Assembly: GCA_001797845.1 (NCBI GenBank)
Contig: MGQN01000047.1
Span: 1 to 50,748, forward strand
Direction of reading: 5' to 3'
Source of the DNA: Deltaproteobacteria bacterium RBG_16_44_11
Lineage (GTDB): Bacteria > Desulfobacterota > Syntrophia > Syntrophales > Smithellaceae
DNA length: 50,748 nucleotides
Numbering within the stretch: position 1 is the first letter of the stretch; every line of letters begins with the position of its first letter. Under the pieces are notes generated by a model. It was not told the DNA's origin, searched no databases, and worked only from the letters and a program-made list of their open reading frames with translations. This document shows positions 41,388-50,499 of this stretch, in pieces. The translations under genes were made by a program, and so were the position numbers.

Positions 41388-41416
41388 CTTATATGCACTA
41401 CACCTAAAAATGTCAA
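41388..41416 (-). promoter_or_regulatory. Promoter of tRNA-Leu, possibly also tig-clpP-clpX-lon
   Basis: TTGACA (41416-41411) and TATAAG (41393-41388) are 17 bases apart, near-consensus, about 16 bases upstream of tRNA-Leu. No terminator is seen between the tRNA and tig. Confidence 0.7.
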
Positions 41417-41572
41417 CGCGGATTATTACGTGTGCGAACAAATAAAACGAGATATTTTAGATCATTTGTGACCTCATCTATTTGATTATACGCTTTTATG
41501 CACGAAAAAAGTCTTGATGGAAAATTATTCTTCTTAATGATCAATGATTTGTTTGATTACAATTATATTTTT

Positions 41573-41601
41573 TTGACTTTGCTTCGCATTCAATGTATTA
41601 A
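41573..41601 (+). promoter_or_regulatory. Promoter of the c-di-GMP signalling cassette
   Basis: TTGACT (41573-41578) and TATTAA (41596-41601), 17 bases apart, lie about 44 bases before the first gene of the cassette. No operator or riboswitch is recognised in the leader. Confidence 0.55.
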
Positions 41602-41644
41602 ACATAACTAGTTAATTAAAAAAATAGGATATGCCTTTTCGCCT

Positions 41645-42637
41645 ATGAAAGATAAAGCTATCAGCATCCTCCTGATCGAAGATAACCCGGGTGATGCTAT
41701 ACTAATTCGTGAGCAACTCATGTATACCGATAATCAATTACAGCTTCATTGCTTTGATTTATTATCCAAAGGCCTCGAATTTCTTTCTTCTGAAAATATT
41801 GATGCTGTTTTGCTGGACCTGGGATTACCTGATAGCCAAGGTCTCAATACCATCGAACAAGTACGTGTTAAAAAACCTTCTATTCCGATAATAGTTTTAA
41901 CCGGCCTTGATGATGAAAATATCGCCATGGAAGCGGTGCACCGCGGAGCTCAAGATTATCTTATTAAAGGATCCACCACCGGCAGCATGTTATTCCGAGT
42001 TATTCGTTACGCTGTGGAAAGAAAAAGCGCTGAGGAAGAACTAAAAAATAGTTTAGAAAAATTAACCCGAGCTTTGCATGGCACGATAAAGGCCATGGCT
42101 ATGGCTGTGGCAATTAGAGATCCATATACTGCGGGGCACCAGAAACGCGGCGCGAATTTAGCTCGTGCTATAGCAGAAGAGATGAATCTTGATCCGAAAA
42201 TAATCGAAGGCATTCAGTTAGCCGGCATGATTCATGATATTGGCAAAATTTCCATTCCCGCTGAAATTCTTAGTAAACCTTCCTTACTTTCCAACTTGGA
42301 ACTTAGCTTGATAAGAATTCATCCACAGGTCGGATACGATATATTGAAAGAAATTGATTTTCCTTGGCCCATTGCCCAAACTGTTTTACAACATCATGAA
42401 AGAATCAATGGCAGCGGTTACCCTGCAGGATTAAAAAATGGTGAAATTTTATTGGAAGCTAAAGTTCTTGCCGTTGCTGATGTTGTAGAGGCAATAGCCT
42501 CGCATCGTCCCTACCGACCCGCTTATGAAACTGAAGAAGCTATGTCTGAAATTACCGAAAAGCAAGGCATTCTTTATGAACCGATCGTCGTGGAAAGTTG
42601 CTTAAAATTGTTTAAAGATAAAAAATATTCTTTTTAG
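41645..42637 (+). CDS. Response regulator with HD-GYP phosphodiesterase domain
   Basis: Residues 1-125 form a receiver domain with the acidic pair E12-D13, phosphoacceptor Asp58 (A-V-L-L-D-L-G-L-P-D) and Lys108. A helical linker leads to an HD-GYP domain: the first His in T-A-G-H (165), H-D-I-G-K (197-201), H-H-E (250-252) and N-G-S-G-Y-P (255-260). Intact HD-GYP proteins hydrolyse cyclic di-GMP, usually to GMP or pGpG. It should lower c-di-GMP when phosphorylated, but the direction is not shown. The start has AGGA about 12 bases upstream. It leads a four-gene cassette and has the opposite predicted output to the last gene. Confidence 0.93.
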   Translation: MKDKAISILLIEDNPGDAILIREQLMYTDNQLQLHCFDLLSKGLEFLSSENIDAVLLDLGLPDSQGLNTIEQVRVKKPSIPIIVLTGLDDENIAMEAVHRGAQDYLIKGSTTGSMLFRVIRYAVERKSAEEELKNSLEKLTRALHGTIKAMAMAVAIRDPYTAGHQKRGANLARAIAEEMNLDPKIIEGIQLAGMIHDIGKISIPAEILSKPSLLSNLELSLIRIHPQVGYDILKEIDFPWPIAQTVLQHHERINGSGYPAGLKNGEILLEAKVLAVADVVEAIASHRPYRPAYETEEAMSEITEKQGILYEPIVVESCLKLFKDKKYSF

Positions 42638-42651
42638 TTAATTTTCGTCTT

Positions 42652-44586
42652 ATGGTTAAAAAACCAACATATGCTGAACTTTTAAAAATAATTGAACATC
42701 TGGAAAAAAAATGCGCCAAATATGCAGCAGTTGACGAACAATATCGCAACGCAGAAAGTATTTATCGGACTTTTTTCGAAAACAGCGGCGCGGCAACTAT
42801 AATTATTGAAGATGACTTGACCATTTCTTTTGCCAATAAGCAATTTGAAAATTTTTATGGAGCGGGAAAACAGGCCATTGAAGGAAAAATTAAATGGACC
42901 GATTTTGTTCATGAAGATGACTTGGAATTCATGAAGCATTATCATATCTTACGGCGAATTGATCCCCAAGCTGCGCCTGATCATTATGAATTTAGAATGA
43001 TTAATAAATTCAATCAAATGAAGTATATTGTCAGCACTGAAGCCGTTATTCCCGGTACGAAAAAAAGTATCGCATCTCTTATTGATATAACGGATCGAAA
43101 AATAGCCGAACAATCTCTTAATGAAAGTGAAGCCAAGTATCGCGCATTATTCGAATCCGCCAGCGATACGATTATTTTATTAGATCGCGAACGTATAATT
43201 GACTGCAATCAAAAAACACTGGAGATGTTTGGCTGTAGTCGTGAACAATTACTTTCCACGCCGCCGGAAAAATTTTGGCCGGAATTCCAGCCTGATGGCA
43301 CCTCTACTTTAGAGCTTATCAATGAACAATTTCAATCTGCCCTGCGTGGCAATACAACCACTTTTGAACTCAAATCTCTCCGTTACGATGGCTCTGTTTT
43401 TGACGCAGAAATGACATCTACGATCATTACATTAAGCGGAAAGAAGTATCTGCAGACAATCATCAGGGACATAACCGAGAGAAAAATCGTGGAAATCGCC
43501 TTAAAAGAAGGTGAGGCAAAATATCGGGCGTTAGTCGAATCGGCCGTTGATACTATCATCCTTATAGACAATGAAGTAATCGTCGATTTAAACTTGGCCA
43601 CATTAAAGATGTTTAGGGGCACGCGTGAACAACTTATCGGCCATAAGACATGGGACTTTATGCCGGAATTTCAGTCTGACGGTCTTCTTTCCAAGGATAT
43701 GGCCAAAGAAAAAATAAAGCAAGCCTTGAAAGGCGAAACGCTTTTTTTAGAATGGAGTTTTATCCGTTGCGATGGAAGCGCATTTGATGCGGAATTAACA
43801 TTTAATACTATCACTTTGAAAGGACAGAAATATTTTCAAGCTATAATTAGGGATATTACAGAACGTAAACATGCAGCGGAACAAATGAAAAAACTGACTC
43901 AAGAATTGGAACGTTCCAACACCGATCTCGCCCAATTCGCCTATGTCGCATCACACGACCTGCAGGAACCTCTGCGCATGGTCACGAGCTTTGTCCAGTT
44001 ACTGCAACACCGTTACCAAGGAAAACTGGATAAGGACGCTGATGAATTTATATCTTATGCCGTTGACGGCGCTTCCCAGATGCAGCGGTTAATTAACGAC
44101 CTTTTGAAATATTCACGTGTGGGTACGCATGGCAAAACGTTAGAACCAACCAACTGCAATATAGTGATTACCCATGCCATATCAAATTTAAGTAAGACTA
44201 TCAAAGAAGCTGACGCTATCATTAACATAGATCATTTGCCGACCATTTCCGCAGATTACACGCAACTGGTTCAACTCTTTCAAAATCTAATAGGTAACGC
44301 GATAAAATACCATGGCAAGAAGCAACCAGAAATTCTTATCCGTGCCACAAATAAAGGAGACAATTGGCTGTTTTCCGTGCGGGATAATGGTATCGGGATT
44401 GATAAAGATTATATTGACAAAATTTTTGTAATCTTTCAAAGATTGCACAATAAGTCTCAATACCCGGGCACGGGCATTGGTTTGTCCATATGTAAGAAAA
44501 TCGTGGAAAGGCATGGAGGACGTATCTGGGTGGAATCAAAACCGGGGCAAGGATCAACGTTTTATTTCACCATACCAAATAAATGA
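42652..44586 (+). CDS. Soluble sensor histidine kinase with three PAS domains
   Basis: The 644-residue kinase has a short N-terminal coiled segment, three PAS domains (about 30-150, 160-285 and 290-412) and then a HisKA domain with A-S-H-D-L-Q-E-P-L-R (phospho-His near residue 435) and a HATPase domain with N-A-I-K-Y-H (N box), D-N-G-I-G-I (G1) and G-T-G-I-G-L-S-I-C-K (G2). No membrane segments are seen, so it senses an intracellular signal. PAS2 and PAS3 are closely alike and probably arose by duplication. It is the only kinase in the cassette and is the obvious phosphate donor for the three receivers. No clear Shine-Dalgarno sequence precedes the ATG. Confidence 0.92.
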   Translation: MVKKPTYAELLKIIEHLEKKCAKYAAVDEQYRNAESIYRTFFENSGAATIIIEDDLTISFANKQFENFYGAGKQAIEGKIKWTDFVHEDDLEFMKHYHILRRIDPQAAPDHYEFRMINKFNQMKYIVSTEAVIPGTKKSIASLIDITDRKIAEQSLNESEAKYRALFESASDTIILLDRERIIDCNQKTLEMFGCSREQLLSTPPEKFWPEFQPDGTSTLELINEQFQSALRGNTTTFELKSLRYDGSVFDAEMTSTIITLSGKKYLQTIIRDITERKIVEIALKEGEAKYRALVESAVDTIILIDNEVIVDLNLATLKMFRGTREQLIGHKTWDFMPEFQSDGLLSKDMAKEKIKQALKGETLFLEWSFIRCDGSAFDAELTFNTITLKGQKYFQAIIRDITERKHAAEQMKKLTQELERSNTDLAQFAYVASHDLQEPLRMVTSFVQLLQHRYQGKLDKDADEFISYAVDGASQMQRLINDLLKYSRVGTHGKTLEPTNCNIVITHAISNLSKTIKEADAIINIDHLPTISADYTQLVQLFQNLIGNAIKYHGKKQPEILIRATNKGDNWLFSVRDNGIGIDKDYIDKIFVIFQRLHNKSQYPGTGIGLSICKKIVERHGGRIWVESKPGQGSTFYFTIPNK

Positions 44587-44600
44587 TAGTATAAGGATTT

Positions 44601-45041
44601 ATGGTTAACGATAAACAACAAAAAATGTTTGATATTCTCCTTATTGAAGACAATCCAGGTGATGTTATCCTTATTAAGGAAGCTCTTAAAGAAGGTCAGG
44701 CTTTCAATAAACTGACGGTACTTGGAGATGGCGAAGCGGCTCTTTCTTTTTTGCGCAAAGAAGGAGAATACAAAAAGTCTGCCCGCCCTGACCTCGTCTT
44801 ACTTGATCTTAACATGCCGCGAAAAGACGGGCGGGATGTTCTTGCTGAGATTAAAACAAATCCGGAATTAAAGCACATTCCCGTTGTTATTCTTACCAGT
44901 TCTGAAGCGAAGCAAGATATCATCAACGCCTATAACTTGCAGGCGAATTGTTACATAACTAAACCTGTTGATTTAAAAAAGTTTTTTAGTGTAGTTAAAC
45001 TCATCGAAGATTTTTGGTTGAAAACAGTTAAACTTCCATAA
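44601..45041 (+). CDS. Single-domain response regulator, Rcp1-like
   Basis: The 146-residue protein is only a receiver domain: E-D-N-P-G-D near residue 16, phosphoacceptor Asp69 in V-L-L-D-L-N-M-P-R-K-D-G, T-S-S-E-A and the conserved Lys in I-T-K-P-V. The extra loop after the second strand (K-E-G-E-Y) is typical of Rcp1-type regulators that pair with PAS/phytochrome kinases. With no output domain it may act as a phosphate sink or relay between the kinase and the two c-di-GMP enzymes. AAGGA lies three bases before the ATG. It is 14 bases after the kinase. Confidence 0.92.
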   Translation: MVNDKQQKMFDILLIEDNPGDVILIKEALKEGQAFNKLTVLGDGEAALSFLRKEGEYKKSARPDLVLLDLNMPRKDGRDVLAEIKTNPELKHIPVVILTSSEAKQDIINAYNLQANCYITKPVDLKKFFSVVKLIEDFWLKTVKLP

Positions 45042-45050
45042 AATATTTAA

Positions 45051-45947
45051 ATGTTTAATAAACCTATTAAAATACTTTTGTTTGAAGACAATCCCGGTGA
45101 TGCCCGGCTATTTTCTGAAACGATAAAAGAGATTCCTTCTCAGCGTTATGAAATCATCCATGTCAATTCGCTTTCCGCGGGGCTCACGGTTCTCAGCAAT
45201 AAAACCGTTGATATTATTCTGCTGGATTTAGGATTACCCGACAGTCAACATTTGGATACATTGGTTAAGTTAAAAACTCAAGTCTTGGGAGTTCCAATTG
45301 TTATTTTGACCGGTAATGACGATGAAGAAATCGCCCTGCGGGCTGTTCAACAAGGCGCTCAGGACTATCTTGTTAAGCAAAAAATAAAAGCGGATGTACT
45401 TTCGCGCGTTATTTGTTATTCAATTGAAAGACAAAAACTACAGGATGAACTACGCAGTCTGGCTTTAATTGACGACCTTACCGGCCTTTACAATCGCCGT
45501 GGTTTTTTCACTCTGGCTGAGCATCACTTGAAACTCGCCGAACGTATGCATAAAAACTTTTATTTAATCTTTTCCGACATTGATAACTTAAAGAAAATTA
45601 ATGATGACTTAGGCCATTCCCAGGGTGACCTTTTTCTAAAAAAGGCGGCGGAAATCTTGCGTTATTCATTCCGTGATTCAGATATCATTGCCCGTATAGG
45701 CGGAGATGAGTTTGTTGTTTTAATTCCTGAAACCACAGATTACAATGTAAAAAGCACTATTACCCGTTTTCAGGAAAATATAAATAAATATAATAAAAAA
45801 GAAAAAAAGAATCTTTCACTGAGTATAGGTATCTCTAATTTTTATCCTAATGGGAATTTATCTTTACAGGAATTGTTGGATAAAGCAGATAAAAATTTAT
45901 ATAAAGACAAAAAAAATAAGCGCTTAAAAAGCATCTTACCAAAATAA
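45051..45947 (+). CDS. Response regulator with GGDEF diguanylate cyclase domain
   Basis: The N-terminal receiver (Asp59 in I-I-L-L-D-L-G-L-P-D-S-Q) is followed by a GGDEF domain with D-D-L-T-G-L-Y-N-R-R near 141-150, the intact active site G-G-D-E-F at 217-221, and an R-x-x-D inhibition site (R-D-S-D, 208-211) five residues before it. It should make cyclic di-GMP from GTP and be feedback-inhibited. The receiver resembles that of the HD-GYP protein opening the cassette (both read L-L-D-L-G-L-P-D-S-Q), so one kinase could drive two opposing enzymes. It starts nine bases after the previous gene, without an obvious ribosome site. Confidence 0.93.
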   Translation: MFNKPIKILLFEDNPGDARLFSETIKEIPSQRYEIIHVNSLSAGLTVLSNKTVDIILLDLGLPDSQHLDTLVKLKTQVLGVPIVILTGNDDEEIALRAVQQGAQDYLVKQKIKADVLSRVICYSIERQKLQDELRSLALIDDLTGLYNRRGFFTLAEHHLKLAERMHKNFYLIFSDIDNLKKINDDLGHSQGDLFLKKAAEILRYSFRDSDIIARIGGDEFVVLIPETTDYNVKSTITRFQENINKYNKKEKKNLSLSIGISNFYPNGNLSLQELLDKADKNLYKDKKNKRLKSILPK

Positions 45948-45962
45948 TTTGAAATATAAAAA

Positions 45963-46039
<77 letters not shown>

Positions 46040-46060
46040 ACATACCGTAAAGTGTTGAGG

Positions 46061-46089
46061 TCATTACCATCATCACAAAACCGTGTCAA
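46061..46089 (-). promoter_or_regulatory. Possible promoter of tRNA-Pro
   Basis: TTGACA (46089-46084) and TAATGA (46066-46061) lie 17 bases apart and about 21 bases before the tRNA. The -10 box is weak. Confidence 0.45.
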
Positions 46090-46183
46090 GGGCAAATACT
46101 TTTTTGTATCTATCCCGCAATATAATTATCTGCTTTAAAGTTGGAGTTCGTGCAGATATTTTTGTACACCGCTGTAGTTTTTG

Positions 46184-47218
46184 TTAATTTTCTATATTTT
46201 TTAGTTTCTTTCCCCAGATGGGATGACGCCTCGCGGCAAGTCTCACGATACGGCTCCCCATCTGCCCATAACTGAAGCCGGCAATTTCTGCGGCGCCGGC
46301 CATACTGGCGTCAAAACTGATATCCGCATTGGGATTCACATCCAGAACATAAAAGATATCATCCCGATATCGGACATCAAAACGGGCGTAATCCCGGCAT
46401 CCCGCCGCACGATAGGCATCCTTGCATACCTTCTCTAGCGCTTTCATTTCTTTATCATCTAGCGGCGCCGGCAGCAACGTTGCGATCTTTTCGTAGTGTT
46501 CTGTCCCCGCGATAAATTTTGAATCATATGTACAAAGACGATCTTTGACATTTGTAAAAAAAGAAAAGTCCATTTCCGCGGGAGGAAGCATTTCCAGATG
46601 ATCATTGCCCCATACTGTAACATGAAATTCACGTCCATCGACAAAATCTTCCACCAGAACATGTTGCTTATAGCGATCCAGGATAACACTGATTATTTTT
46701 TCAAGCTCTTTCGGTGTCATTACAACGGAATCAGGTGTAATTCCTTCAGAGCAGTGTTCATTTACTGGTTTGACAATGGCAGGAAATTTGTCCCAGCCGC
46801 TTGATTTCGGATGATGAAATACCTGCCAGGCGGGAGTTGGCACTCCGGCTTTCTCAAGAATTATCTTCACACGATATTTGTCCTGGGCCAATGCCAGTGT
46901 TTTCGAGCCTGCGCCGGTAAATGTAAAACCGAGCATCTCCAACTTTTTGGCTACAAGCCACTCGCTATGATTAACTCCCGGAAGGCCTTCACACCAGTTA
47001 AAAACAATATGCTCAAGGGGGTGAAAAACTGCCAGCGGTGTCGTAATATCATCATCTTCTATGGAAACAAGAACAGTAGGATGACCTACATCAATCAAGG
47101 CATTGCCTAATTGCGTGGAAAGACTTATCACCTCTTTTTTCTCCTCTTTTTTCCAATTCGAATCAATATTGTATAATAATATTACCGGAATATTTCCGGG
47201 TTTGATATCCGCCGGCAC
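46184..47218 (-). CDS. ATP-grasp ligase related to D-Ala-D-Ala ligase
   Basis: The 344-residue protein has the ATP-grasp layout of the D-alanine--D-alanine ligase family: F-N-W-C-E-G-L-P-G near residue 73, T-G-A-G-S-K-T-L-A-L-A-Q-D-K, I-V-K-P-V-N-E-H-C-S-E-G-I, V-L-V-E-D-F-V-D-G-R-E-F and, at the end, Y-V-L-D-V-N-P-N-A-D-I-S with the metal-binding Asn. The Ddl signature is only partly kept, and no mur or ddl neighbours exist, so it may join other amino or carboxylic acids. The GTG start has a perfect AGGAGGTGA six bases upstream. It follows mgtE by 65 bases. Confidence 0.8.
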   Translation of the reverse strand: MPADIKPGNIPVILLYNIDSNWKKEEKKEVISLSTQLGNALIDVGHPTVLVSIEDDDITTPLAVFHPLEHIVFNWCEGLPGVNHSEWLVAKKLEMLGFTFTGAGSKTLALAQDKYRVKIILEKAGVPTPAWQVFHHPKSSGWDKFPAIVKPVNEHCSEGITPDSVVMTPKELEKIISVILDRYKQHVLVEDFVDGREFHVTVWGNDHLEMLPPAEMDFSFFTNVKDRLCTYDSKFIAGTEHYEKIATLLPAPLDDKEMKALEKVCKDAYRAAGCRDYARFDVRYRDDIFYVLDVNPNADISFDASMAGAAEIAGFSYGQMGSRIVRLAARRHPIWGKKLKNIEN

Positions 47219-47283
47219 CCTTCACCTCCTCGAATTAAATTTTTCTTTAATCCCCTTATATCTGCGGCTTTTTTGATTCAAGT

Positions 47284-48633
47284 TCAAGTTGTGTTAAGAA
47301 TCAATGCCGCTATGAAGAAATAGGTGAGCAATCCGATAATATCCATAACCGAAGCAATGAGGGGATTGCTGGCCACGGCGGGATCGATATGAAAACGCTG
47401 TAGAACCAAAGGAAGAATGATACCCAATAAGCTGGAAATAATCACGATGGTGATCATGGAAAGAGACACGATTAAGGCAATTTGAGCTCCGCCTTTGAAA
47501 AAGCCGAGAAGCCAGCTGGCCAGACCCATCGTCAATCCCAGAAGAATACCGATGCCGATTTCTCTGAGAAACGCCCATATCCAATGTCCCTCGCGAATAT
47601 CCCCCGTGGCCAGAGCTCTAATCATCAGGGTAGCGGACTGGTTACCCGTATTGCCGCCGGTTCCAATCAGCAGAGGAATAAAAAAGGCCAGGGCGATTGC
47701 TGACGTTAAAACATCAGTCTGGGACGAGATTATGCCGGTAGTAATCACGCTGATGACCAAAAGAGCCGCCAACCAGATGACCCTTTTGCCATAAAGCGAT
47801 AATGCTGATGATTCGCGATAGCTTGTCTTGAGCGGGTTCACCGCGGCGGATTTCTGAAAATCTTCCGTCACTTCTTCTTCGGCCACGTCGAATAAGTCGT
47901 CAATAGTTATTATACCCAGGAGAATACCGTTGGCATCAACAACGGGCAGGGCCACAACATCGTAACGCTTGATTAACGGTACCGCCTTTTCCCGGTCTGC
48001 AAAAGCGGATACACTGATCACGGAGGCATCCATAATCTGTTCGATACGCTCGCCTGTTTTGGCAAGAATTAGCCTTCTGAGGCTGAGAACCCCAATAAGG
48101 TGCCATTGCTGATCGGTAACGTAAATAAGATTGGTTGTTTCGCTGTCCAAACCCTTAAAACGAATATGGGCGAGGGCTTCCTCAACCGTCCATTCGGGGC
48201 GGATAGCAACATAATCGGGCGTCATGAGACGCCCGACACTTTCTTCAGGATAGCCGAGCAGCTGCAGGGCTTCTTTTCTATCCTCGGCAGACAAAAGGTT
48301 GAGCATTTTCTGGATTGCCTGGCCGGGGAGTTCCTCAAGAAATTCCGTCCGATCGTCAGGGGGCATACCCGCCAGGATTACACGCGTTTCGTCAATAGTG
48401 ATAGACTTAAGAACGTCTTGCTTTCGTTTGGCATCAAGATATGAAAATACCTCGGACAACATGCTTTTGGGCAACAGCCGCAAAACAACGATGCGTTTCG
48501 AATCATCTATCTCTTCAAGTAAGTCGGAAATATCCGGAGCGGGAATCTCCAGGAGCAGTTCCCGTAATTCCAGCCAATTCTGCTCATCGAGCAGTTCTCT
48601 TATTTCCGGTAAAAACAGTTTAAGCAATTGCAT
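47284..48633 (-). CDS. mgtE: Magnesium channel/transporter MgtE
   Basis: MgtE is a dimeric Mg2+ channel closed by intracellular magnesium. The 449-residue protein has the N domain of helical repeats (about 1-130), two CBS domains (about 135-255, with L-M-T-P-D-Y-V-A-I and I-M-D-A-S-V-I-S-V), a plug helix and five membrane helices, including P-L-L-I-G-T-G-G-N-T-G-N-Q-S, the pore sequence of the family. All parts are present, so gating by magnesium itself is likely. No M-box riboswitch is seen before it. Confidence 0.95.
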   Translation of the reverse strand: MQLLKLFLPEIRELLDEQNWLELRELLLEIPAPDISDLLEEIDDSKRIVVLRLLPKSMLSEVFSYLDAKRKQDVLKSITIDETRVILAGMPPDDRTEFLEELPGQAIQKMLNLLSAEDRKEALQLLGYPEESVGRLMTPDYVAIRPEWTVEEALAHIRFKGLDSETTNLIYVTDQQWHLIGVLSLRRLILAKTGERIEQIMDASVISVSAFADREKAVPLIKRYDVVALPVVDANGILLGIITIDDLFDVAEEEVTEDFQKSAAVNPLKTSYRESSALSLYGKRVIWLAALLVISVITTGIISSQTDVLTSAIALAFFIPLLIGTGGNTGNQSATLMIRALATGDIREGHWIWAFLREIGIGILLGLTMGLASWLLGFFKGGAQIALIVSLSMITIVIISSLLGIILPLVLQRFHIDPAVASNPLIASVMDIIGLLTYFFIAALILNTT

Positions 48634-49100
48634 GGTTGTTACCCATAGCTTTGCACATTATCCTTGCGTGTAAAGACATCACCGCTTACCAGAAACAGAA
48701 CATTTTATTATTCTAGATTCTTCTTCCAAAGGCATCGTACGTTTATTTCACTTTTATTGTATTGCCTTTATCTCTGGCTTCAATTAACTTGCTTTATCGG
48801 CATTATAAAGATAATTTTTGATTTGTCCATTCTTGTTTTTTCAAGAAAGATCATTTTACTTATATTTCACAGCACCTTTGTTTTCGTTTTCGAAATAACA
48901 CAATTGCACCTGCTTCAACCACGGGAATAATTGTTTTATGCCTTTCCTTGAGCTGAATGGTCAGAGGTTAAAGTATATGAGTGGGTGAGCAGGTAACAAT
49001 CACGGCGTCAAAAGTTACCTTCTTCCGCCGGATCATTAGGTAGTGCATATCAGGCAAAAAAAATAATATTAAAATTTATTTTCGATTTTTTCCAACGCTA
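48634..49100. other. Gene-free stretch between mgtE and queE
   Basis: These 467 bases hold no gene I can support. A plus-strand frame at 48664-48930 has an unnatural composition (Phe/Leu/Arg rich, no ribosome site) and is rejected. On the minus strand only fragments appear. The mgtE promoter must be here, but no box stands out. Confidence 0.5.
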
Positions 49101-49742
49101 TTATTTGATGCCCAGAATTTTATGCAACTGTAGACCCAGCCGCCACTGCGGATGAGCAAGAACATATTCCAAAGTCTTTCTGGCAGTCTCCTTATAATCA
49201 GGACTATCCAACGGTTGTAAAAAGAAATACTTAAAATCAAGATCTATGTATTCCTCCGGTTCTGCCCCCGGCTGCGGATAAACAAGCTTCAATTCATGTC
49301 CGCAATCTTGCACCAGTTCAGCGCCTGCTTTAGGACTAACACAAATCCAGTCAATTCCCGGCGGTGCTACGATGGTGCCATTGGTCTCCACAGCAATTTC
49401 AAAACTTTCTTTGTGCAGAGCCGCAATTAACTTCTCATCTAGTTGAAGTAAAGGCTCCCCTCCGGTACACACAACAAAAGGATGAGCGAATTTATCATTT
49501 TTTCCCGTCCATAACTGCACTATTTTCTCAGCAAGGTCAGCGGCATTTTCATAAACTCCTCCTTCGCTACCGTCGATTCCTGCAAAATTAGTATCACAGA
49601 ATTTGCAAATTGTTTTTTGACGATCAGCTTCTTTGCCCGACCACAAATTGCAGGCGGCAAAACGGCAAAATACCGCCGGACGACCGCTGTGATAGCCTTC
49701 CCCCTGAAGCGAGTAAAATATTTCCTTGACTCGATAGCTCAA
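49101..49742 (-). CDS. queE: 7-carboxy-7-deazaguanine synthase
   Basis: QueE is a radical SAM enzyme that contracts carboxy-tetrahydropterin to CDG, an intermediate on the way to preQ0 and queuosine. The 213-residue protein has E-I-F-Y-S-L-Q-G-E-G near the N terminus, the cluster cysteines C31-x14-C46-x2-C49 as in the CX14CX2C form of the enzyme, and C-T-G-G-E-P-L-L-Q. The last residues Q-L-H-K-I-L-G are family-typical. It follows queC with three bases between, so both steps are co-translated. queD is not in the window. Confidence 0.96.
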   Translation of the reverse strand: MSYRVKEIFYSLQGEGYHSGRPAVFCRFAACNLWSGKEADRQKTICKFCDTNFAGIDGSEGGVYENAADLAEKIVQLWTGKNDKFAHPFVVCTGGEPLLQLDEKLIAALHKESFEIAVETNGTIVAPPGIDWICVSPKAGAELVQDCGHELKLVYPQPGAEPEEYIDLDFKYFFLQPLDSPDYKETARKTLEYVLAHPQWRLGLQLHKILGIK

Positions 49743-49745
49743 TCT

Positions 49746-50456
49746 TCATCTCCTGTATGGAATCGGATCGTTCATCCCGGCATCCCGAAATCCTTTCAAT
49801 CGTAAAAGGCAGGAGTCGCAATGTCCGCATGCTTCACCTTGCTCCGTTGGATCATAGCAACTGTGCGTAAGAGAATAATCAACGCCTAATCCTACACCTT
49901 TATGGATAATCTGCGCTTTACTCATTGCAATGAGGGGCGTGTGAATAATAATTTTTTGTTTACCTGAAACTGCCGCTTTGGTGGCAAGGTTAGCCATTTT
50001 TTCGTACGCGGTAATATATTCGGGACGACAATCGGGATAACCGCTGTAGTCCATCGCATTCACGCCGATGAAAATATCGTTTGCGCCGATAACTTCCGCC
50101 CAAGCCAGGGCGTACGATAGAAAGATGGTATTGCGCGCCGGAACATAAGTTATCGGAATATTTTTTTCTGTTTTTTCCATCTTGCGGTTTTTCGGTACGG
50201 CAATATCACTGGTTAACGCCGAACCACCGATCACGCGTAGATCAATATCCACAGTCAAATGATTTGCTACCTTAAAATGCCGAACAATGCTCATAGCCGC
50301 AGCTAGTTCCACCTGATGACGCTGCCCATAGCGAAAGCTTAAAGCGTAAATCTCATATCCATGATTTTTCGCAATCGCCAGCGTTGTAGCGGAATCGATG
50401 CCACCACTGAGTAAAATAACGGCTTTTCTGTCAGGCAGGTCTTTATTCTTTATCAT
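49746..50456 (-). CDS. queC: 7-cyano-7-deazaguanine (preQ0) synthase
   Basis: QueC uses ATP and ammonia to turn CDG into preQ0. The 236-residue protein has L-L-S-G-G-I-D-S-A-T-T (PP-loop) at the N terminus, V-P-A-R-N-T-I-F in the middle, G-V-N-A-M-D-Y-S-G-Y-P-D-C-R, and the zinc site formed by S-C-Y with C-G-H-C-D-S-C near the end. All are intact. It is upstream of queE in the same direction, next to a tatD-like gene. Confidence 0.97.
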   Translation of the reverse strand: MIKNKDLPDRKAVILLSGGIDSATTLAIAKNHGYEIYALSFRYGQRHQVELAAAMSIVRHFKVANHLTVDIDLRVIGGSALTSDIAVPKNRKMEKTEKNIPITYVPARNTIFLSYALAWAEVIGANDIFIGVNAMDYSGYPDCRPEYITAYEKMANLATKAAVSGKQKIIIHTPLIAMSKAQIIHKGVGLGVDYSLTHSCYDPTEQGEACGHCDSCLLRLKGFRDAGMNDPIPYRR

Positions 50457-50499
50457 ACTTAAGTTATTTATCAGCTTTTTAAAAAAAGCGCACAGCTAT

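Noticed and set aside
48664..48930. 88-codon plus-strand open frame in the mgtE-queE spacer
   Set aside because: Phe/Leu/Arg-rich composition, no ribosome site, no recognisable domain; most likely chance.
48634..49100. M-box magnesium riboswitch before mgtE
   Set aside because: No conserved M-box segments could be found on the minus strand.
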